Shown here in pieces: positions 34,172 through 49,093 of a stretch of DNA of 64,000 bases. Where the stretch lies: assembly GCA_027924585.1 (NCBI GenBank), contig BSBM01000320.1, forward strand, positions 1,989,501 through 2,053,500, given 5' to 3'. Every line of letters starts with the position of its first letter. Within the stretch, counting starts at the first letter, position 1. Below the pieces are notes generated by a model. It made no database searches. It was not told where the DNA came from and saw nothing but the letters and a program-made list of their open reading frames with translations. The translations under genes and the position numbers were made by a program. The stretch comes from Larix kaempferi (Eukaryota > Streptophyta > Pinopsida > Pinales > Pinaceae).

Positions 34172-34591
34172 TTGATGACCCAAGGAAAAACAAGCTAACA
34201 AACAAGTAAAAATATCATTTTTAAATGTTTTGACTCTCTCTATACTTTGAAATATTGTCTATACTTAACAAATTGATTATGTATCTCCAACAACTTTGTT
34301 TGGGATTTTGTTACACATTAATACTTGGCTTTAAAATCCGGACAAGTGTTATGGCTATTAAATTTTACATGCTTAGCAATTGTTGAATGTATTGTCCAAT
34401 GTAGTAAAGATAATTGTAAAATATAAGCTTATATGTTTATAATTTCTTACTACTCATCTCCATCGAACTTAAATATGTTCATCCTCTTTAGTTTAGATGG
34501 AAGAAGAACTGTATACAATACTTTAAAGTTGTCTCTACTAAATAGTAATATGTTTTTGGCATTACTTCAATAATATTAACGGCTGTCTCTT

Positions 34592-34693
34592 CCCATTATA
34601 CATACAGAATTTCTTCAAATGAGAAATAAAAAGATAATTATCTACCCATTATACATACAGAATTTCTTCAAATGAGAAATAAAAAGATAATTA
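34592..34693. repeat. 53-bp tandem duplication, copy B
   Basis: Counterpart of 6058-6159. Confidence 0.9.
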
Positions 34694-35756
34694 CTTTAAA
34701 TTATTGAAAGAAACAATGAAATTTGAAATACTACCATTGATAGAATTTTGTTTGTAACATATAAGTATGAATTTGCGGTTTTGTAAAATAAAGTTATGCT
34801 ATAAACAACATAAATATAGCATTTATCTCACCACGACTGATTCTTTTTATCGAGAATACAATGTCGCCAAGCTCTTTCGGTTCTTCCACAGTATGCACAG
34901 ATCAATATTAAATCAAAATAATAGGGAACATATAAAACAAAAAGAATTCAACGATGTTTTTACTTAAACAAATTAGTCATATTTAAACTACTGAACCACT
35001 GAGTAGATATTGTCTCTAGGACATCCACACACAGCTACCATTCTACAGCAGGCAACCCTACATTGATTCTCAAAGAAAAAATGAGTAAACAAAGAAAATA
35101 TCATGATTGATTTGTATATTTAAAAAAGAAAACCATTGCAATTTTGGCTCTAATCCACAGCCCCACAGCAGGCGATAAGATGATCTGAGAGGCATCTATA
35201 ATTACAAGAACAGAATTCCATGGTATTATTGATGATACTAGCCAATGACTCACCTCCAGTATTTGATGTGTCACCCTAGAGAATGGTCCATTTACAAGCC
35301 ATGAACTATTATATGAGACAACGGACTTGAAGCATCTTTGTGAGGTAGTGAAATGCTCGCAAATTATTTGTGTTTTTTTACGAGTGTCAGCATGCAGATG
35401 ACATGTTTTTTGCGCACTAGAAAAATGTTTCACTTGCAAATCTTTTACATAGACAAATTAGTCTCAATTTTCAGCTTGAATTTGTAAGAAAAGACAATTT
35501 TCAATCGCAAATATTTTAGAGCAGCAAATAAGTCTCAAAATTTTGAGCATGCAGCCATTTCTGTCTGGCAAAATTTTATTTCTGTAAAATTAATTTACAT
35601 TTTAATTTTGTATCGGTTGAAATTGGTTATCCAATATTTCATTTATATTATAATGGCTTAATGGATTCCATTAAATCCCAGTTAATGTACGAACTTGGTA
35701 ATGGCTAGGCGAGAGCAGCAACGCCCCAAAATAGTAATTATGTTTTTAATCAACAA

Positions 35757-36356
35757 TCAAATTCTATGAAATCTACCAGTGGCAAGCGGTAGCGAGGAAG
35801 TAGGTGGTGCAGTGGGGACTTGGGCAGCGGAGGCGGCGGTGGTGGTGGTGGTGATGGGCCGTACGTAGCCGAAACGTGAATTTGAGGACGACGAAGGAGG
35901 ACGTTGCTGCTGAATGGGGAGATTGTTATTTGTTCTTCTGTTAGAAGTTGCTCCGACTCTTCTGGAATTAGCTGGAGGCGGCTGCTGCATGGAACGGCTT
36001 GTGTTGTTGTTGTTGCGGTTCCACTTTGCGTGTTTCCTTTTGCGGGAGACGCTGATCTGTCGGGACCGGAGCATGGAGCCATTCAACTGGAGAGCTTTGT
36101 CTACGCTGTCCACATCTGAGAACTCCACGTACGCATATCCCTTTGGGTTCCCGAACTCATTTGTGGGAATGGTAATGCGGTTTACTGTCCCGCAGCACTC
36201 AAAATGTGTCTTCACATCTTGTGCTCTGCACCAATAGTCAACATTGTCTACGTAAACTGAATATCGTTCGAATTCTCCATCTTCTCCTTCTTTAATACGT
36301 ATCGCCTCCTCTTGCAAATGCAGCTTCTTCCCCGATTTCTCAGAATTCATGGCCAT
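35757..36356 (-). CDS. Single-RRM protein, PABPN1/PABN-like, copy B
   Basis: The encoded 199-residue protein is identical to that at 7223-7822, and I saw no nucleotide difference across the coding region, in contrast to the more diverged LTR2 of the same units. RRM with RNP2 VYVDNV (34-39) and RNP1 KGYAYVEF (72-79), followed by a low-complexity tail. The same minus-strand AATAAA lies downstream at 35575-35580. No neighbouring gene suggests a partner. Whether it is expressed cannot be judged from sequence. Confidence 0.82.
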   Translation of the reverse strand: MAMNSEKSGKKLHLQEEAIRIKEGEDGEFERYSVYVDNVDYWCRAQDVKTHFECCGTVNRITIPTNEFGNPKGYAYVEFSDVDSVDKALQLNGSMLRSRQISVSRKRKHAKWNRNNNNTSRSMQQPPPANSRRVGATSNRRTNNNLPIQQQRPPSSSSNSRFGYVRPITTTTTAASAAQVPTAPPTSSLPLATGRFHRI

Positions 36357-38038
36357 GTCGAGTTATTTACTATCACAGATTTTCTTTTCCTTTAAGATCA
36401 ACCAATCTACTCTCAGTCTCAGTGAAAACCGAAACCACCCAGTATTTTAAGATTTGTCGCTTCACGGATTGTCGCCAACATATAACTGCTTTGGGATAGT
36501 AATTATATGGATCGATGCCTTATGGATTTGGTTTAACGAGTGGTATTGTAATTATATGGATCAATGCTTTTGGCAAAGATGTGTATGGCCACCGTCGGCG
36601 AAACAAAATTGAAACTGGACAATACAATAAAAGAAGACCCCGGCCATCATCTAAGGTTCCAATTCCAATCATTCAAGACAAACTTTAAATCCAACTCTCA
36701 CTCTTCACTTTTAACCAAATTTCCTGTGTCATCAATGATTAGAGACCAAGGAATGGAATGTGAATGTGAATGTAGAATCTTTCTTAGAAGTACCACTAAA
36801 GACGAAAGGAGTGTGGAGGATACTTTGCAATGTGAGGGCAAAAAGTTAAAATTTGCTTACATATCTTCTATCAGACTTTGGTTTTTAAAACTATGTAGGA
36901 GGTACAAAATTAAAAGTTAGAAGTTGAAAGAATCTTTGTTCCATCACTTTAATTATTTAAATTTGTATAATTTTTGGAGATGTGGTTGTCATAGGATGGG
37001 ATTTTAGCATTTTTATTTTTATTTTTATAGGAAAATGAAGGCATTCTTGTTGCATACATTTTCGAACCTTATTTTGTCTTTAGCATTAGGACCTAAGTTT
37101 CTAAAGGAAAAATTTAACATTAGAACCTCTTTTCCATTTTTAGGAGTTGTCTTATTAGGAGCATCCTCTTAGTGAAAAACCACCTAATTGCCCCTAGAAT
37201 ATCACTTGGGGTCAAAGACCCTAGAGAGAGAACATGTGTCATGGTTGGAGACCTTCTTCATAGTGCTTGAGGCCTATAAGGTTCATTTTCCTATGCAAAT
37301 CCCTTATTTTTCCTTCCAACCATGGCCGAGGTCCCTAGACCCATCACAGATGTCAAAAACCAATTGATGGAATCCATATCTCATATCCCACTTAGAGGAC
37401 TCGTGTGTTGCTACATGGGCTCATTCAAGACACTTGAAGTTCATAAGATTCAACAATATTAGGAGGAAATTATTTTCCTTCACCAACCATGTTCAATGAC
37501 CTATGACCCATCCTTACTGGGTAAAGCTCCAAATGGCAGCCATATCCAACCTCCATGCCAGACAACCCCTATAGAGGGTTTGTTTTGAGGTTCGCAGGTG
37601 TTCTTCATGGCCATTGAACCAAAGAAATGGTGTCTACTACCTAAGGCCCAATTGTTTTCCTTTTCTAACTATAGAGTTAGATATATAGAAGGCCTTGATT
37701 TAGGGATTGAGCCCTTTGTTTCCCCTCTAGCCATGTTTAGACCTCAAAGACCATTTTCAATGCAAAAATCTCACTCATGGCACTTGTCTACCATGGCCTA
37801 GACAATGATTCATGGTGTGGTATAGAGACAAATTCTCGTTCACCACGTGTGTTGTGGTTTAATCATGGCGCTTGTATCTCTCTAGTAGGATAGATATGTT
37901 GTTGTGGATCAATACCCATGCCTTGAGGGTTTTAACTTGGGAAACCCTCTTTCTCGTTTCTGCTGCCTTGCACTTGAATGTGCAAATTCAAGAGCTGGAT
38001 ATTACAGATCAAAGTGCCATCATTTGGGTTTCCCTTCG

Positions 38039-38708
38039 TTCCTCAGAGAATGATGTGCAATCGTTTGGGGGTTTTGAGTTTCCATTGAATTTGATAAGAA
38101 CACATTGGTAGCACAGCATTCCTCGGAGATTTATGTGCAATTATTTGGGGATTTTTGGACCCCTTCATTCCTCAGAGAATAGTGTGCAATTATTTGGGGG
38201 GTTTTGTTTTCCAAACAATTTGATGGGAAGACATTGGAAGCAAAAACCATTTTTCCTCTGCCCCCTGTATTTCCTAGAACATTACGAAGGGAGGCTTGCA
38301 CATTTAATGATTATGAGTAAACAAAAGGAGTCGAACATCAACTTCTTTAACTAGTTCTGCCTTTGTTTCTACTGGAGCTACTCGCTTTGGTTCTACTCCT
38401 GCAGGAATTGGCTTTCTAACTGTTGCGGGGTCAACTCAATCAGCATCTTAGGGTTATCTGTCTTTACCTAGGTTGGAAACCCAGTGTTATCCATGGGAGG
38501 GCTCCTATATAGGGTTACATTAGGAAAAAGGCATGGTTTTGGACCGAAACGAGACTGGGGAGAATAATGTGAAATTTTTTGGGGTTTTGGTTTCCAAAGA
38601 ATTTGACGGGAAGAGAGTGGAAGCAGTACGACGTTCCTCGGAGAATAATGTGCAACTATTTGAGGGTTCTGTGTTTCCAAATAATTTGAGAGGAAGAGAG
38701 TGGAAGCA
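38039..38708 (+). repeat. Degenerate ~75-bp repeats, copy B
   Basis: Counterpart of 9505-10174. A TGGAAG to TGGTAG change at about 38106-38111 introduces an in-frame stop absent from A and C. Confidence 0.7.
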
Positions 38709-40224
38709 TGGTGAAGGAGCAAGGGCATTAGTGTCGGGTACCTCGAATATAAGCTATGACTAGATTTTTTTCTCTCTTCTCTTAAATGTGTCTTGTTTAG
38801 TTTTTTTACTCCAATGCCATTTTTTTAATTCTTTTATATCTATGACAACTCATGTTGATTCACTTAATATCTTATACAATCATATACACGCTCTAAAATA
38901 CATGTAGTACAATCCATAATTTTAAGTATCGTTTATGACCTGTCATAGTTCATTTTCAGTAGTTTCACATACTGTATATTTGTATGCACTTTTAGAAAAA
39001 TCCAACCCTGAATGTGAATGCGGTTCTAACTGAGACCTATTGTGAGTTGGAACAATGGTATTCTTGGGTTTTTTAACCTATGTCCATTGCAGCTTTTCAA
39101 CTCTTGCAAATTTAATTTAGAGCTTCTTTTTACCACTTCTCTCATGGGCCTTGGAAAGAAGCGTTTTGGCTCTTTTCAAGATCATAGGAGGAGGCCCGAA
39201 TTGTTTCATAATAAGGATAGTCTCCTAGATCAACGAGGAAAATGTAAGTAGCTTCCATTGTAGTAACAAAGTAGGAGCAGACATAATTGCAATGAGGACA
39301 ATGATTTCAACAATTGATGTGCTATTTAAGTTGCCGACAAATTCCTCCTTGAGCTTCTTCTGAGGATCGAGGCAGTCACTAGAGGACTTCATTGAAATAT
39401 CATGAATATAGAATATTCTTCCACTCCAACGTGGAACATAAGCCATTCTCTATATTTGACGAATACATGTGCTTTGTAATTACATTTGTTTTCCTCGTAT
39501 ATGGGTGCCTCTCGGTACATTGAGCCATTTCTTCAAATCCATTCCTCTTAATACTTTTGTATAGTATTGCAAATGGGTTTATTTGATTTAGTGATTTGTT
39601 GTAGCTCTCATTAGTATTAATTTTTCCAGATGGAATGTTAGATAGGTCAAAATGCGGTTTTCACACACCTGTCACAATGTTACCATTTAAAGATGGAAAA
39701 TCATAATAACTTGAAAACTACAATATCAAATCCTTCTGCCAAAGTTTATGCTAGAGAATTCACACGATACAGATTTAACTATTCTTGAAAAGTTATCGCC
39801 ACAAGCTAAAATATCAAAGAACCTTGCAGATGTGCTAACAATTAGTATTTTCTAGAAGTTACAAATTTCTTTGCTAGTAATAGCTTGCTTAGCAATTGAT
39901 TTCTCTCATTCAATTCAACTCTTCTCTGATGGGTTCCCTACTTTAAATATCTATCTCTTCTCCTGCAGGATCTACTTAAACAGTTGTGGCTGTAGATTTC
40001 ATCCAAATTTTCATGTGTAGGGTTTACGTATTTCTTTTTTTTTTACATTTCATGCATGGCACTAGGTTTTGAAATCCTCCTTATTGTGGACGGTTCGTGA
40101 AAATAGAGACCCACAGTGGCTTCAATGTTGGCATAATTTGGTAGGTGGTTTGGCCATTGGACAGTTTATTTTTATTGGTCATGGCCGGGACTAATGACCG
40201 AATCCTTTTCTACCAACCCAAACA

Positions 40225-40387
40225 TAGATTAATTCTCATACTTATTAGATTACCTATTAACAAGTCCTTCTCATCCCGTCCTTATCGAAAAAAAGAGTCA
40301 TTATAATAGATTAATTCTCATACTTATTAGATTGCCTATTAAAAGGTCATTCTCATCCCGGCCTTATCGAAAAAAGAGTCATTATAA
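40225..40387. repeat. 82-bp tandem duplication, copy B
   Basis: Counterpart of 11691-11853. Confidence 0.9.
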
Positions 40388-43300
40388 TACTTACCTTCTC
40401 GATGAGGTAGTCTGTAGAAGGACTGATTGACCGATATGTTATATATGTTGTCATAAAGTCTTGTCTTTTCTAGCACTAGAGGCAAATTGGATGGATTCAT
40501 TGATTAGGAAAGTGACAAGTGAAGTAGTCTTTCCTTTCTGTCTTTGTGCCTTTTGAAAAACAGCAATAGGGTATTTCCTCACGGGCGATAGCGATGTAAT
40601 CTTTATTATTCCTGGTGAGTGGTAGTAATGTCGGCTCTCCCGATGAGCAACGTGTTACGGTTTAGTTGACTAACGGTTCTAAATAATATTGGGTCACCAG
40701 TAAAAATGGATATGTTAATACACAGTAACATCACTTATTCCCAACGCAGGCTTTCTAAAGAATGGTGTGATCTACACCAACTACATGCACACTGAATCAC
40801 ATGGACATTGTATGCGCTATGCGTAGTCTTCTATGTAATATTTATTACTCTAGATATATGATGCTTTAATGAATAGAAGGAAGATTAAAGAGAATCAAGA
40901 TTTAAAGGAAATACCAAAATGACCTTATGTATTGTGACAACATCTCCACCATACTTACTAGATAGTAAATATCTCGCTACTCTAGATGCAACAATGATCC
41001 ACCAATAATTAACAGTCAACAATGATTATGTAATCAATCTTCCAATTGTCAATGATGAATGTTATTCTTGGAGGAATATGATATTTATAGCCCATGTTTG
41101 ACAATGTTTTCACCGTGATAGAGCTATTTGAGATTTGCGATTTATCTGAGAGAACTAGCATAAATCCCTTCTTCAATTAACTAGTGCATGCGATTTTTCT
41201 TGATAACTATTGTTTAATCTAATGATTGTTACCTTTCTCTTGTTATACAACGATAACAGTATTGATGACACCTTCCATAGGTTTTGTCAATAGATGGTGT
41301 GAAAACCGTAGCATATATTCTTTAGACCGATTCAACAAAGTTGAACATGTGCCTCTGGAGGATCCCGGACTACCTCACATTCATGTGTTAGTTAACTCTT
41401 CCGGATGAGGGACTGGTCTATCAATCTGGTGCATATTTACCCGTGTTTAAAATTATTTTCGTTAGCATTGTTGAATATGGAATTAGTTTCTCATGTGCGT
41501 TCCATTTCTTGTTTTCCTTCGCTTTAATAACTTGTGTCGGAATTCTAAACAGTTATTTTCTTGACAAGTTTATTTTAAATCCAATGATCATTTTCCTTTT
41601 GGCTTTTATCCTATGCTTTTTATCATGTAAGTGTTGCAAAACTCTCTGATTTTTCTTGAGTTTTTCAGGCTATGAGGTTTTCATCCTCAATTTCCTTAAT
41701 TCAATGAAGTTTTGTTTCTAATATGTAACTCTCGGATACATGTAGACGAATCTCCTTGATCGAGCAATAAAGATGGTGGAATCCACTTAAGCTAACTGTC
41801 TAACTGAAACCAATAATAAACTAAGTGCGTGCAATTTCAAAGATAAAATAAATATAGAATGATGGAAGCAAATAACAAGATTTAACTATTTTCGTTAAGA
41901 AATATTTGTGAAGAGGGAGTCTGCTTTACTAGGGAGACTCTCACTCAATCACTCTAAGTTTTCTTTGAAGGTCTCCACCTCCACAGCAATGGTTTTTTAT
42001 AAATATCTCTAAGAATATATGCTTCTTTGCTTGGACTTCATGACCTACACTGTGATTCCAGACCAAAAGAAAGTGATACTTCTCACGCATGCATAAAGCT
42101 TTAGATCCTCTAGTTTTTTTAAGAAACACTACAGTCACAGCTTGTGGTTCAATCTCAAGTCTTTAAATTTGGCACGCACATATTCTTCTCTAACTATGGT
42201 AGCTTCATGATGGGTTAAATACTCAATTAATGGATTTTCATTTTCAATCTAATACCACACTCCAAATCTCTCCCCAGTTTTTCAAAGACTAAATGTTTAA
42301 CCCTTGATTGGATACAACTGCAACGCTTGCTGTTGGATTAGTGATAAGCTTGCTAGGATTCTTGTGAGTTTTTCATTAAATTCAATCACTTGGGATACAA
42401 TTTTCCAAGCTATTTCTAATAGGTTATTTCCTCTCAATTAGCAACATAAATGGATTGGTCATTGGATAAACTTTGGAAACATCTCAATCTGTCTATTCAA
42501 TAATAAATCAACATTTTCACCAAGCTACATATCCAAATCCAAATCCCTAAAGCTAAAGAATCAATGATTTTGAAGTTTAATTCCATATTATTAGATACTC
42601 TTAGAAATGATGATGCATAATTTGAGCACCGCACTAAAAAAAGTGTTCATATGTGACTTGATTATATGGAATACAAATTGGACAAGAGCTTCCATTTCCC
42701 CTATTTTACTTCTTCCCTCGGTATTCCCCATGCTTTCAAACCTCACCTTGCTACCATACCTACTCATCCTCTTTCTTCTTCTTCCATTATTCCTTCATCC
42801 TCACTTTTTGTATAGTGCTGTCACTATTGTAAGACACATTCCCATTATTCTACACAATGTTGGGTGGTGATTCAACACTAGACCACCACTAAAGCCTTAT
42901 AGGTTTACCAACAATTTGCACAATATTTAAACCAAACTCTACCCTTTAACCCCATATTGACTCTAACAACATCTCTCTTTTGAACCCTACCTACCCCAAG
43001 CCCACTCGGATCTTGATGTCTCATGATTACTTTCCAGCTCATCATGAAATATTATTTACCTTTAACTATCACATTATCACAACCCTATTTTTTTATAATG
43101 GAAAACATAATAATCTTCTCTTCACCACCTTGGTCAACTCTTTCCAGGTTCCAAAAGCAATCCATGTAAACCCTTGTCACCCTCGTGAGGCTAAAGATGA
43201 AGGATCCTAATTTTGCCTAGACAAAAATGTTCCAGTGTTTCTTTTCATGGCATGATTGATTATGAAATTATGAATCTTCATAGTTTTGATTTAACTATCA

Positions 43301-44125
43301 GTATACCATATAAACATAAGCGCAGCACCATCTAAAATGCTCCTCCCAATATATATCAATGCTCCATTTCCAAGCTTCCTAATGACCTGGCAAGTTTCAA
43401 ATCTTGCGTGATTCTTTTTTCTGTGTAAATGTTTCCCTTGAACATGGTCTGGAAATATGCTAGAGAGACTTGAATCCTGGTGGAGGCAATAGCAGTTCCC
43501 CACATTCACCTCCTTGCTATCACCAACCACCTCCCTACATTCACTGACCTATCAAGCCACTATTGACGGCTTGTTGTTTTGAGTGGGTAATGTTCAAGGA
43601 TAAAACCTAAGTCCATGCTAGGTATTAATGTTGTCACGGGTTGGTAGTTTTACACTACATCTGTTGCTAAGGAATTTTCAATGATCATAGTGTATCTGTT
43701 TATAGTGACCCTGATAAGTTAATTTTATTACTTCATAACAAATAACCACAAAAGTAGGTCAAGAAGACTAAGGGAGTACATCCAACATGGGTAAAAAGTC
43801 AGAGCACAAGAACAAATCTTAGATCAACAATTTTTTTAGCTAAAAGTTAAATGTCTAGCTAAGGGAATATATAAAATATGGTGCAAGTACCAGAAGGATG
43901 CCAGAAACTAAAATGTGTTGGTGTTGCATCAAAGAGAGGATGTCAAATCCTATTGGAATTGGTTGCTAAGGACGAGGGAGAGAGCTATGAATCAATTTCC
44001 TCATGGAATTCATCAATGACTATGAAAGCGCCAATGCACTGGGGGATGATATCCTCTCAGGAGTAGTCATGGATGAGAGATATGGATTCTCTATCCGGTT
44101 GAGATCGAAAGAGTGAGGAAGTCCA

Positions 44126-47100
44126 TGTAATATCCCAACTTTTTGACTAACTATGTTATGATGTTATATTGGGCTACGGCCCCAGCATATGTGATTTATT
44201 ATTGGGCATAAGCCGTAGCATGTTTTGATCTATGTTCTCATGAGTTGATATATATTGGGCAGGTACTTTGATTGTTTCATTTTTTATTATATACTGGGCA
44301 GGAAAACCCGAATGGATAAACTTATGTTGTGATTCACTTACAATTATGATATACTGAGATTTTTATGTTACCTTATACTGTGCAGAGTATGATTCACATG
44401 GATGATTATTTAGTGTGTTGAGCATGGACTCAGAAACACAAGAATGACCTATATACTGGTCCTAAGCCCCGATATATTTAGAGGATTCTTATTTCGTACT
44501 GGTCCTAAGCCCCGATGTACGTTGAGTGTTGGGCATAAGCCGTGGAGCACTCCAAGCTTGAAAGAAAATGAATACCGGATCCAAGGCCACTTAAATATCC
44601 TAGATGTGCCTCACAACCACATTCTATCTCCAGTGTTGAGCATAGGCTCTGGAATTACACTAACGTAACGCCCATGTGAGAGTGTTGAGCTAAAAGGCTC
44701 TGAAGAGCACTCGGGGTTACTAGATCTCAAGTGTTGAGTCGGGAGGACTCTGAATATCACTTGTGTGTTTTATCACAACTATTCGACTTGATTAAATAAA
44801 TCTTATTATCATCAAATACTGCAGGAACTACCATGTTAAAACGAGGGAATCTGACATGCAAAGGGAGAGACTAGAGGTGCCTTTACCAGCTTACCGAAAC
44901 CGTCCAAAGAAGTGGACCCTTTCCTTAAAAAGAATGAAAAGAAGCATCATGTGAAACAAAATGCTTAAGGACCACAAAGCTAAGTATTATTATTTAGGAG
45001 TTTCAATATATAATATTGTTATTTATTATATATATACTTATGCATAAGTGGGCTGCCACTTACTAATTATTATTTATTAATATTTAGATAGAATTGTAAT
45101 TTTTATATTATTATTATGATAAAAAAGATTAAAGATCAAAAACACTTTAGTAAAACAAAGTTGAGAAGTCCTAGTTCCAAAAATAACTAGCAGTTAAATA
45201 AGCAAATACTCTTTTATAATTTAAAATTATTTTGAAGAAACCAGTGAATTCCAACAGTCCTAGTTCAAGATTTGTCCTACTTAAGGAGGACAGACCCCGA
45301 AGTTTGGGGGATCTTTTCTTTTAGTATTATGATGTCAAGACAAACTCTCTGTTCAAAGAAGTGAACCTTCCCACATCAATTTTCCAGATATGAACCAGCT
45401 ACATATCTAAGGCCTCTACCTCTCAGTTTGCATGTTAGAACCAGCTTGGGGGGATTCCTACTGAACCAGGAACGGTTGTAGAATCATGGTTGGGTGGAAC
45501 GTGGTAGTCCCAAATTCGTCCATTTCAATATCGATTATCAGGTCAGCTAAGGGTTCAGCAGTTTTTCATTAACTAGTTGGCTGAGTGTGCAGGTCATTAC
45601 AAGCAGGAGCAAGCTACAGGAATAAGCAGGTATGAAAATCCTATAAGACCTTCAAACTGATTATTTTCTCTTCTGAATGGTATGTTAAACAGTATTGTTC
45701 TCTATATCAGATTTTAAATTCAAGATCTGCCCAGAATCCCAAGGCATTGCCTAGCAGGTATAGCCAGCTAGCCTTTGCTAGTCAAACACAATTTTACACT
45801 TATAAAGTTTGGGGATTGTGAAGCATTGTTTTAATTATTAAATCTAAGTTTTTATTTCCTTCTTATCTGTCAATAGATTTTTGAGTTAAATTGTAGCATG
45901 TCCATCTAACTACTAAAATCAATTTTCTTTTAGCATAAATGTTGGTCACTTTATAAAACGATTTAGAAACTAAGATCCCCAAACTTAGCAAACATAGTCA
46001 TTACATAAATCTGGTAGAAACGAGTCTGTAGGGCTTAACCCTAGCATTTTTCTTCCTTTTTGTTTTATTTACATTTTCTTTCCAAAGCAATTGCTCTCAA
46101 ACCACGACGACGTTACACAGAAAACAAGACTGATATATATCCACTACCGATCTAAATAGTTCTTTCTTTTTCTTTTTAGAAATCATACATCTACCACATT
46201 TAAAACGAAGACAGCATATAGGAAAGAGATCGTTACATACTCATACACACTTTTCTTTTCCAATGAAAAACAAGCATCATACTTAGCTATCGCTACCAAT
46301 CATCACCCTAGCACATCGAGGAGACATAGAACTCTTACAAACACACAGACCCTAGTATTCTATCAAAACAAGAATAAATGCCAATAAGTATGTAGTACAA
46401 ATAGACGGTGATTTAAAGTGCTGGAAAGTTACAAACGCAGACGCCTATCGAAAACAGAGGTCAAGGGTCGAATCCCATGGTCTTCTCATGCCCAAAACTT
46501 GTAAGTATTTTTCCTACGGGATTCATTATTTCCAACCAAAAATAAGATGCTGCGTACAGCTCCTGAAACCCTCTCCACACAAATTTCCACTCTACCAACA
46601 CAGATAGTAAGTGAATCGAGACCATCTTACTCAAACCCTACCTACATTACCAAATTAGATGTGCAGAGAACCTCAGTCGATCTCCTATGTTTCCAACAAG
46701 CAACTCATCGTATGCACAGAAATATCATAGCACTATTTCAACTCAGTTAGCAAGCAAATTGAAACCAACACACAAATCCTAGCTACGTTTGCCAAACTGA
46801 AGGCGCCAAAGACATTTTATCATTCAGACATTTGGAACAACAGTTATAAATTTCCCAGAAACTCCATAATTTTAGAATCGAACCAGTACAGACTTAGAGT
46901 TTTGTACTCACACGGGAAAACGTATAGAAGTAAATACCATTTTGAAAACCGTTACAACCATACATCTCAGATAGGAGTCATGTCCTCTTTTCCAGAAACA
47001 AAATAGCATTTACATTGTTCAGAAATTAGAAATGTTGAGCAACAAAAATAGACCCGGATTCATAATCGATTTTTACATCACAGTCCCAACTGTGTATTCA

Positions 47101-48462
47101 GCTTTAAAGTGCATTGAAACCCACATTTCCCTGGTCTAGCCATTAAGCAACCAACAGACTTCCCGAAGTGATTCAGTAAAGCCAATGGCTTACGGGAGTC
47201 TCTTTCCTAAACCAGGACAAGACGCATACATCCATCATCAGAGGTGCGAGAGGTAGGGAAACGAGTCGGTAAGCTGGACTTACCAATACCCTAGCCACGC
47301 CTACAGCACCAGGAGCCATCGCAGCTTCCAAACCAAAGCATTTTATCACCTGCCATTACAACACATTTCACTAGTTAGTCAACCCTGCGATTTCGAATCA
47401 AAAGCAGAAAGGTAAAATCTCAACACAGTGGAGTCTTTTCTTACCTGTTAGAAGTATTACATCCGCGAAATAGTCGAGCTCCACGGACGCTAAATGCACT
47501 GACCACGAGCATTGCTCAGGTTAGGGCACACACATAGCCACCTTATGAATGAAGTGTAGAACCAGCAAGACTAACAACAAGTCGCAAACCAGACTGAGGC
47601 AAACAAAACCCCAAATGCTACCAAACCATCGATGAGAGTCTGTCAACCACTTCGCATTAAAGGTGCAGTTATTGCCACACTAACCCTATCATAGTGGAGG
47701 TTTGATTTTTGAACAAAAGCTATAGTGGAGTCGTGAACTCAAACCCACAATTGTTTAATTTACAAAATAATATAGTGGAGTCATGGACTCAATTCACCCT
47801 TGTTTAAATATACAAAAGACTCATAGTCGTGAACCTCGCCTTGGGAATAATTATATTGTGAACTCCCATGGCATGGGGTACCCGTTATTAATAGTTTGTC
47901 ATTCACCCTAGTAACATGAAGCCATTAGTAAAGTATGGGCCAACATCTAGGGGTAGCACGTTCAGGTTAGAAATACCTGCAACCACAGAAGTAAGGAATA
48001 ACATTAGCAATATGCTAAGTAAGTCCGGCAACCACAAATCTTACCCATACCTCTCGGCAACCCTGCCGAGGTATGTAATTACCTTTCCTGGAGTATTACA
48101 GCACCCACCATGAGAACAACATACCATCAACAAAGGAGCTCATCACCTGAAGGTGTCATTAGACATTCACATTCCAGTCCCATGATTCTTGAAACATTAA
48201 GGAGTGCTATTTCTTCCTTTGCACTAACATGTACAACTGTAATTAAAACATGCCATCATTTTGTTTCCACATCGCTTCCGCAGTTCTAGAACTCACACAT
48301 TGAAGAGACCCTGTTATATAAAAGTCTTATGCTTACATTTCTTTATGCAAGTATGGATGTTTTTATTTATGTTAAAATTAACTTATGAATCCTTCTCCTT
48401 TGAATTAACGATTATTGCAGGCAGGAAAAATTTTAAATTTTTGTTATTTTTGGGACATTACA
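44126..48462 (+). mobile_element. Solo LTR1 in copy B, complete (4,337 bp)
   Basis: Same insertion as 15592-19928, with GTCCA at 44121-44125 and 48463-48467. Not duplicated in this unit. At many positions where the two copy-A versions disagree, this one carries the majority base. Confidence 0.92.
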
Positions 48463-49093
48463 GTCCAACTCTCCTAACACTCAAGGGTGAGAATTTGATA
48501 ATTCTTGAAGGAACTACTGCGAAGTCCTAGTTTGGGTAGTCGCCCCTGAAATAAATCAATGATGAGGATGGAACTTAATATTCTCAATTGGCGCGTTTTT
48601 TTAGTATTTTTTTATTTTTACCCCTGGGAAGTTTGGCTTTTCAAAACTATCATGTTTTTTTTGTTCGGTGTTTTGTATCTTCTTTTTTTCTAGGAAGTCG
48701 ACAAGAAGAATTTTGTTAATAAATAGTTTACATATTTACATTCATATCATATTCCCTTACAAGCTCGACGCTATATTTGATATTCAATTTTGACCCTTAG
48801 AATAACAAAAAAATGGTGTACCACCTATGATCTGTTACAGTTTTCCATATTTAAACGGGAGTGATTAAAATCTAACTGCTATATGGCCTGATAAACACCG
48901 TCTAGATCTCTTTCAATATCTAAGGCAAAAATAGATTAAACTACTATGGTGATGTAGACCGTTGCATTCATGACAACTAAAATTGGTTTTTCCATAGAAG
49001 GTTTTCATCATCCATGAATTCAAGCCTCTATCACAAATTGATATGAAAGCATAAAACTAAAAGAAGCATGAAAACCAAAACTTTTATCCCGGG

